Positions 61,902 to 64,000 of a stretch of DNA of 64,000 nucleotides are shown here, piece after piece (the stretch's first letter is position 1; every line of letters starts with the position of its first letter). The notes under the pieces were generated by a model. It did not search any database. It was not told where the DNA came from and saw only the letters and a program-made list of their open reading frames with translations. Where the stretch lies: contig MU657253.1 of assembly GCA_026770575.1 (NCBI GenBank), forward strand, positions 87,065 to 151,064, in the 5' to 3' direction. The stretch is from Pelagophyceae sp. CCMP2097 (taxonomy: Eukaryota; Sar; Pelagophyceae). A program made the translations under genes and the position numbers.

Positions 61902-64000
61902 ATGGGCAAACTGCGCCTGGGCCGCGCGCGGCGGCCGGAGACGACGGCGCAGCGCGTCGTCTGGACGAAGTTCAACTGGTCGCGCGTCGACGCGCCGGCG
62001 GACTTTTCCGAGGGTTGTGATGACGCGGCGTGCATGGGCCTCGAGGAGCTGCCCTCTGGAGCTTATGAAAAGTGGCAAGCGGACCCCTCGGCGTTCGACG
62101 AGATGGGTGGCGACGACAACGCCGTGCCGCTGATCAAGCCCGACGTCGACGCGCCCTGGGTCTTTGAAGGCGACGAGGAAGATGCGGCCTACGACGCCGC
62201 AAACGCCGCTGACGACGCCGACATCAAAGCCATGGAAGCCCTCGCCAGGCGCGACCGCGGCGAGCCGTACCTGCCGGACGCCGACGATGCGGACGGCGTG
62301 GAAGACGACGACGGTGGTGACGACGACGGCGACGACGACGACGACGGCGATGACGACGGCGCCGGCGACGCGGACGTCGAGGCGGTGGCCGACGTCGACG
62401 ACGCGATGGACGCCGACGACGCGGTGGATGAAGCGGACGAGGCAGCGCCAAAGAAGAAGAAGAAGAAGAAGAAGAAGAAGAAGAAGAAGAAGGTGGACGA
62501 CGAGGCACCGGCGGTCGAATCGGCCGTCGAGTCGTCCATCGATGCCGCGGCCGTCGAGGCGTCCATCTCGGCGGTGTGGTGCCGCGACGGCGACGGGTGG
62601 TCCGGGCAGCGGCTGCACGCGACCATCCTTCGGTCTTTGCACCGCCTCGCGTTCGGTTCGCCGACGCCCGCGCAGCTCTTGGTCGTGCCGCTGGCTTTAG
62701 TCAAGGGCCGCGACGTCGTCTGCGCGGCGGAGACGGGTTCCGGCAAGACTTTAGCGTTTGGGCTGCCGGTGATGCACGACGTTTTGACGACGCGCGGCGA
62801 CCGCATCTACGACGACGCCGCCTCCGACGGCTTGCTCCGTTCAATCATCCTCGCGCCGACGCGCGAACTGGTCATGCAGGTCGCCGCGCACCTGCGGTCG
62901 CTGCTGCCGCCGGCGTCGCAGGCGATGCAGGTGCGCGTCGTCGCGGCCATCGTCGGCGGTATGTCGTCCCAGAAGCAAGGCCGCGTCTTGAACTGCAAGC
63001 CGCCCGTCATCGTCGCCACGCCGGGGCGGCTGTACGAGCTCGTCTCCAAGGGTGAGACGACGGCGCGCCCGTCTCGCTTTTTGTGCATCGACGAGGCGGA
63101 CCGAATGCTCGAGCCCGGCGCATTTCCGGAGCTGCGCAAGCTCGCCGACGAGCACTGGGGCGACGCGCCTTCGAAAAGGCGCTGGCAGACGCTAGTCTTC
63201 TCGGCGACTTTGACCTTAAAGGGCCAAAAGGTCGCTGGCGGCGGCAAGCGCGAACGCAAGCGGCGGCGCAATGACGCAGACGACGGCCAATCCGACCTCT
63301 CCGCCGCCATCGAGCCCCTGCGGTGCCTTTCCAACAAGCAGGAGATCGTCGACCTCACCAAGGCCCCGGAGAAGGGCGCGGAGAAGAAGGCCGAGGCCGC
63401 AGACGAGAACGCCGAGACGGATCTCAACACGGCCGCGACTTTACCGGCCAAACTCGAACTGCGGCACTACTCGTGCGTCGGCCCGGCGGAGAAGCTCGCC
63501 GCTTTATACGCGCTGCTGCAAGTCGAGCTGGCCGGCGCGCGCATTGTTGTGTTTGTCAACGCGATCGCGAACGCTCGGAAACTTATCCACGCCCTTGAGG
63601 CGTTAAAGGTCGCTGGCGGCAAACGTTCCAGCGCGGGCCCGCAGCCGGGCGACGAGAAGCAACGCACGGTGGTGCTGCTCCACGCGGGCATGCAGCAGCG
63701 CGCGCGCCTCCGCGCCTTTGACCGCTTCAAGGCGGACGCGGCCGCTATCCTCGTCGCCACAGACGTCGCTGCGCGTGGCCTCGACGTAGGCGGCGTCGGC
63801 GTGGTGATCCACTACGACATCTCGCCGACGTTAAAGGCCTTTGTCCACCGCGCCGGGCGCACGGCGCGCGCGAACTCGGCGGGCGTGTCCATTTCTATCG
63901 TGGGAGCGTCCGACGCGATGAAACATGAAGCCATTGCGGCCGGCGTCGACCGCCCCTTTGCGCTGCAGAAGATCGACGCGCGCCGCATCGACACGGCTCT
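61902..64000 (+). CDS. DEAD-box RNA helicase, DDX24/Mak5 type (3'-truncated)
   Basis: Open from ATG 61902 (MGKLRLGRARRPETTAQRVV) to the window end, 699+ codons without a stop or a needed intron. An acidic region (residues ~125-180) ends in a run of 13 Lys encoded only by AAG (62450-62491). Helicase motifs in order: a Q-motif-like FGSPTPAQ; motif I AETGSGKT; Ia PTRELVMQV; GG; Ib TPGRL; II IDEADRM; III SAT; IV VFVNAI; V ATDVAARGLD; VI HRAGRTARA. A long insert between motifs III and IV (GGGKRERKRRRNDADDG and onward) is typical of DDX24/Mak5, which acts in 60S ribosome assembly in the nucleolus. Confidence 0.93.
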   Translation, partial: MGKLRLGRARRPETTAQRVVWTKFNWSRVDAPADFSEGCDDAACMGLEELPSGAYEKWQADPSAFDEMGGDDNAVPLIKPDVDAPWVFEGDEEDAAYDAANAADDADIKAMEALARRDRGEPYLPDADDADGVEDDDGGDDDGDDDDDGDDDGAGDADVEAVADVDDAMDADDAVDEADEAAPKKKKKKKKKKKKKKVDDEAPAVESAVESSIDAAAVEASISAVWCRDGDGWSGQRLHATILRSLHRLAFGSPTPAQLLVVPLALVKGRDVVCAAETGSGKTLAFGLPVMHDVLTTRGDRIYDDAASDGLLRSIILAPTRELVMQVAAHLRSLLPPASQAMQVRVVAAIVGGMSSQKQGRVLNCKPPVIVATPGRLYELVSKGETTARPSRFLCIDEADRMLEPGAFPELRKLADEHWGDAPSKRRWQTLVFSATLTLKGQKVAGGGKRERKRRRNDADDGQSDLSAAIEPLRCLSNKQEIVDLTKAPEKGAEKKAEAADENAETDLNTAATLPAKLELRHYSCVGPAEKLAALYALLQVELAGARIVVFVNAIANARKLIHALEALKVAGGKRSSAGPQPGDEKQRTVVLLHAGMQQRARLRAFDRFKADAAAILVATDVAARGLDVGGVGVVIHYDISPTLKAFVHRAGRTARANSAGVSISIVGASDAMKHEAIAAGVDRPFALQKIDARRIDTA

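Overview
The window is nuclear DNA from a GC-rich eukaryote. Protein-coding genes are tightly packed on both strands, and most are split by short GT-AG introns of about 40-130 bp, so most proteins must be assembled across reading frames. Several traits point to a photosynthetic stramenopile with a red-derived secondary plastid, pelagophyte-like as a best guess. A DUF3110 protein carries a signal peptide followed by an ASAFAP plastid-entry motif. A TraB protein carries a three-part presequence for the thylakoid lumen. UMP synthase has OMP decarboxylase N-terminal to orotate phosphoribosyltransferase. One bZIP protein has a basic region I associate with heterokonts. One gene (J1-crystallin/SelJ-like) has an in-frame UGA followed by a SECIS-like hairpin, which fits the selenoprotein-rich biology of these algae. 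No species can be proven from the sequence alone.

Layout. 1-4.4 kb: the 3' part of a Ulp1-type protease gene, a ~40-bp-period repeat array, a small membrane-anchored protein, and a DPH4-type diphthamide J-protein. 4.8-10.1 kb: a second J-domain protein and a large membrane protein with a RelA/SpoT-like segment. 10.3-19.7 kb: the candidate selenoprotein, a PC-esterase-like protein, an ARM-repeat protein, a vanin/biotinidase-type hydrolase and a TMEM45-like protein. 20-25.7 kb: an L-type lectin cargo receptor (five exons resolved), the plastid DUF3110 protein, and a protein with three N-[AP]-S-A-Y-V modules.

25.7-29.4 kb is gene-poor and richer in AT, with a ~230-bp inverted repeat around a 680-N assembly gap. 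29.4-38.2 kb: an EF-hand-like protein, the bZIP factor, a Janus/PHPT1 phosphohistidine phosphatase, the UMP synthase and a HEAT/ankyrin protein. 38.5-45.5 kb holds one very large secreted multidomain gene (Cys modules, cupredoxin, DUF1800, C-type lectin, DUF1501). Then come an ABCG half-transporter and a second repeat-rich, gene-poor stretch (47.6-50.6 kb). 50.6-64 kb: a LURP-one-like protein, TraB, an MFS transporter, a plastid-type membrane protein, an SDR, a rearranged APC7-like TPR gene, a small membrane protein, a C2H2 zinc-finger protein, and a DDX24/Mak5 RNA helicase that runs off the end.

Most genes are unrelated housekeeping functions: translation-factor modification, pyrimidine synthesis, secretory cargo transport, ribosome biogenesis, plastid function. 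There are no operons. Several pairs are divergent and probably share promoter regions (DPH4/J-protein, UMPS/HEAT-ankyrin, the DUF1800-DUF1501 gene/ABCG). Exon joins were inferred by hand from splice dinucleotides, phase and protein-family fit; none was tested against transcripts.
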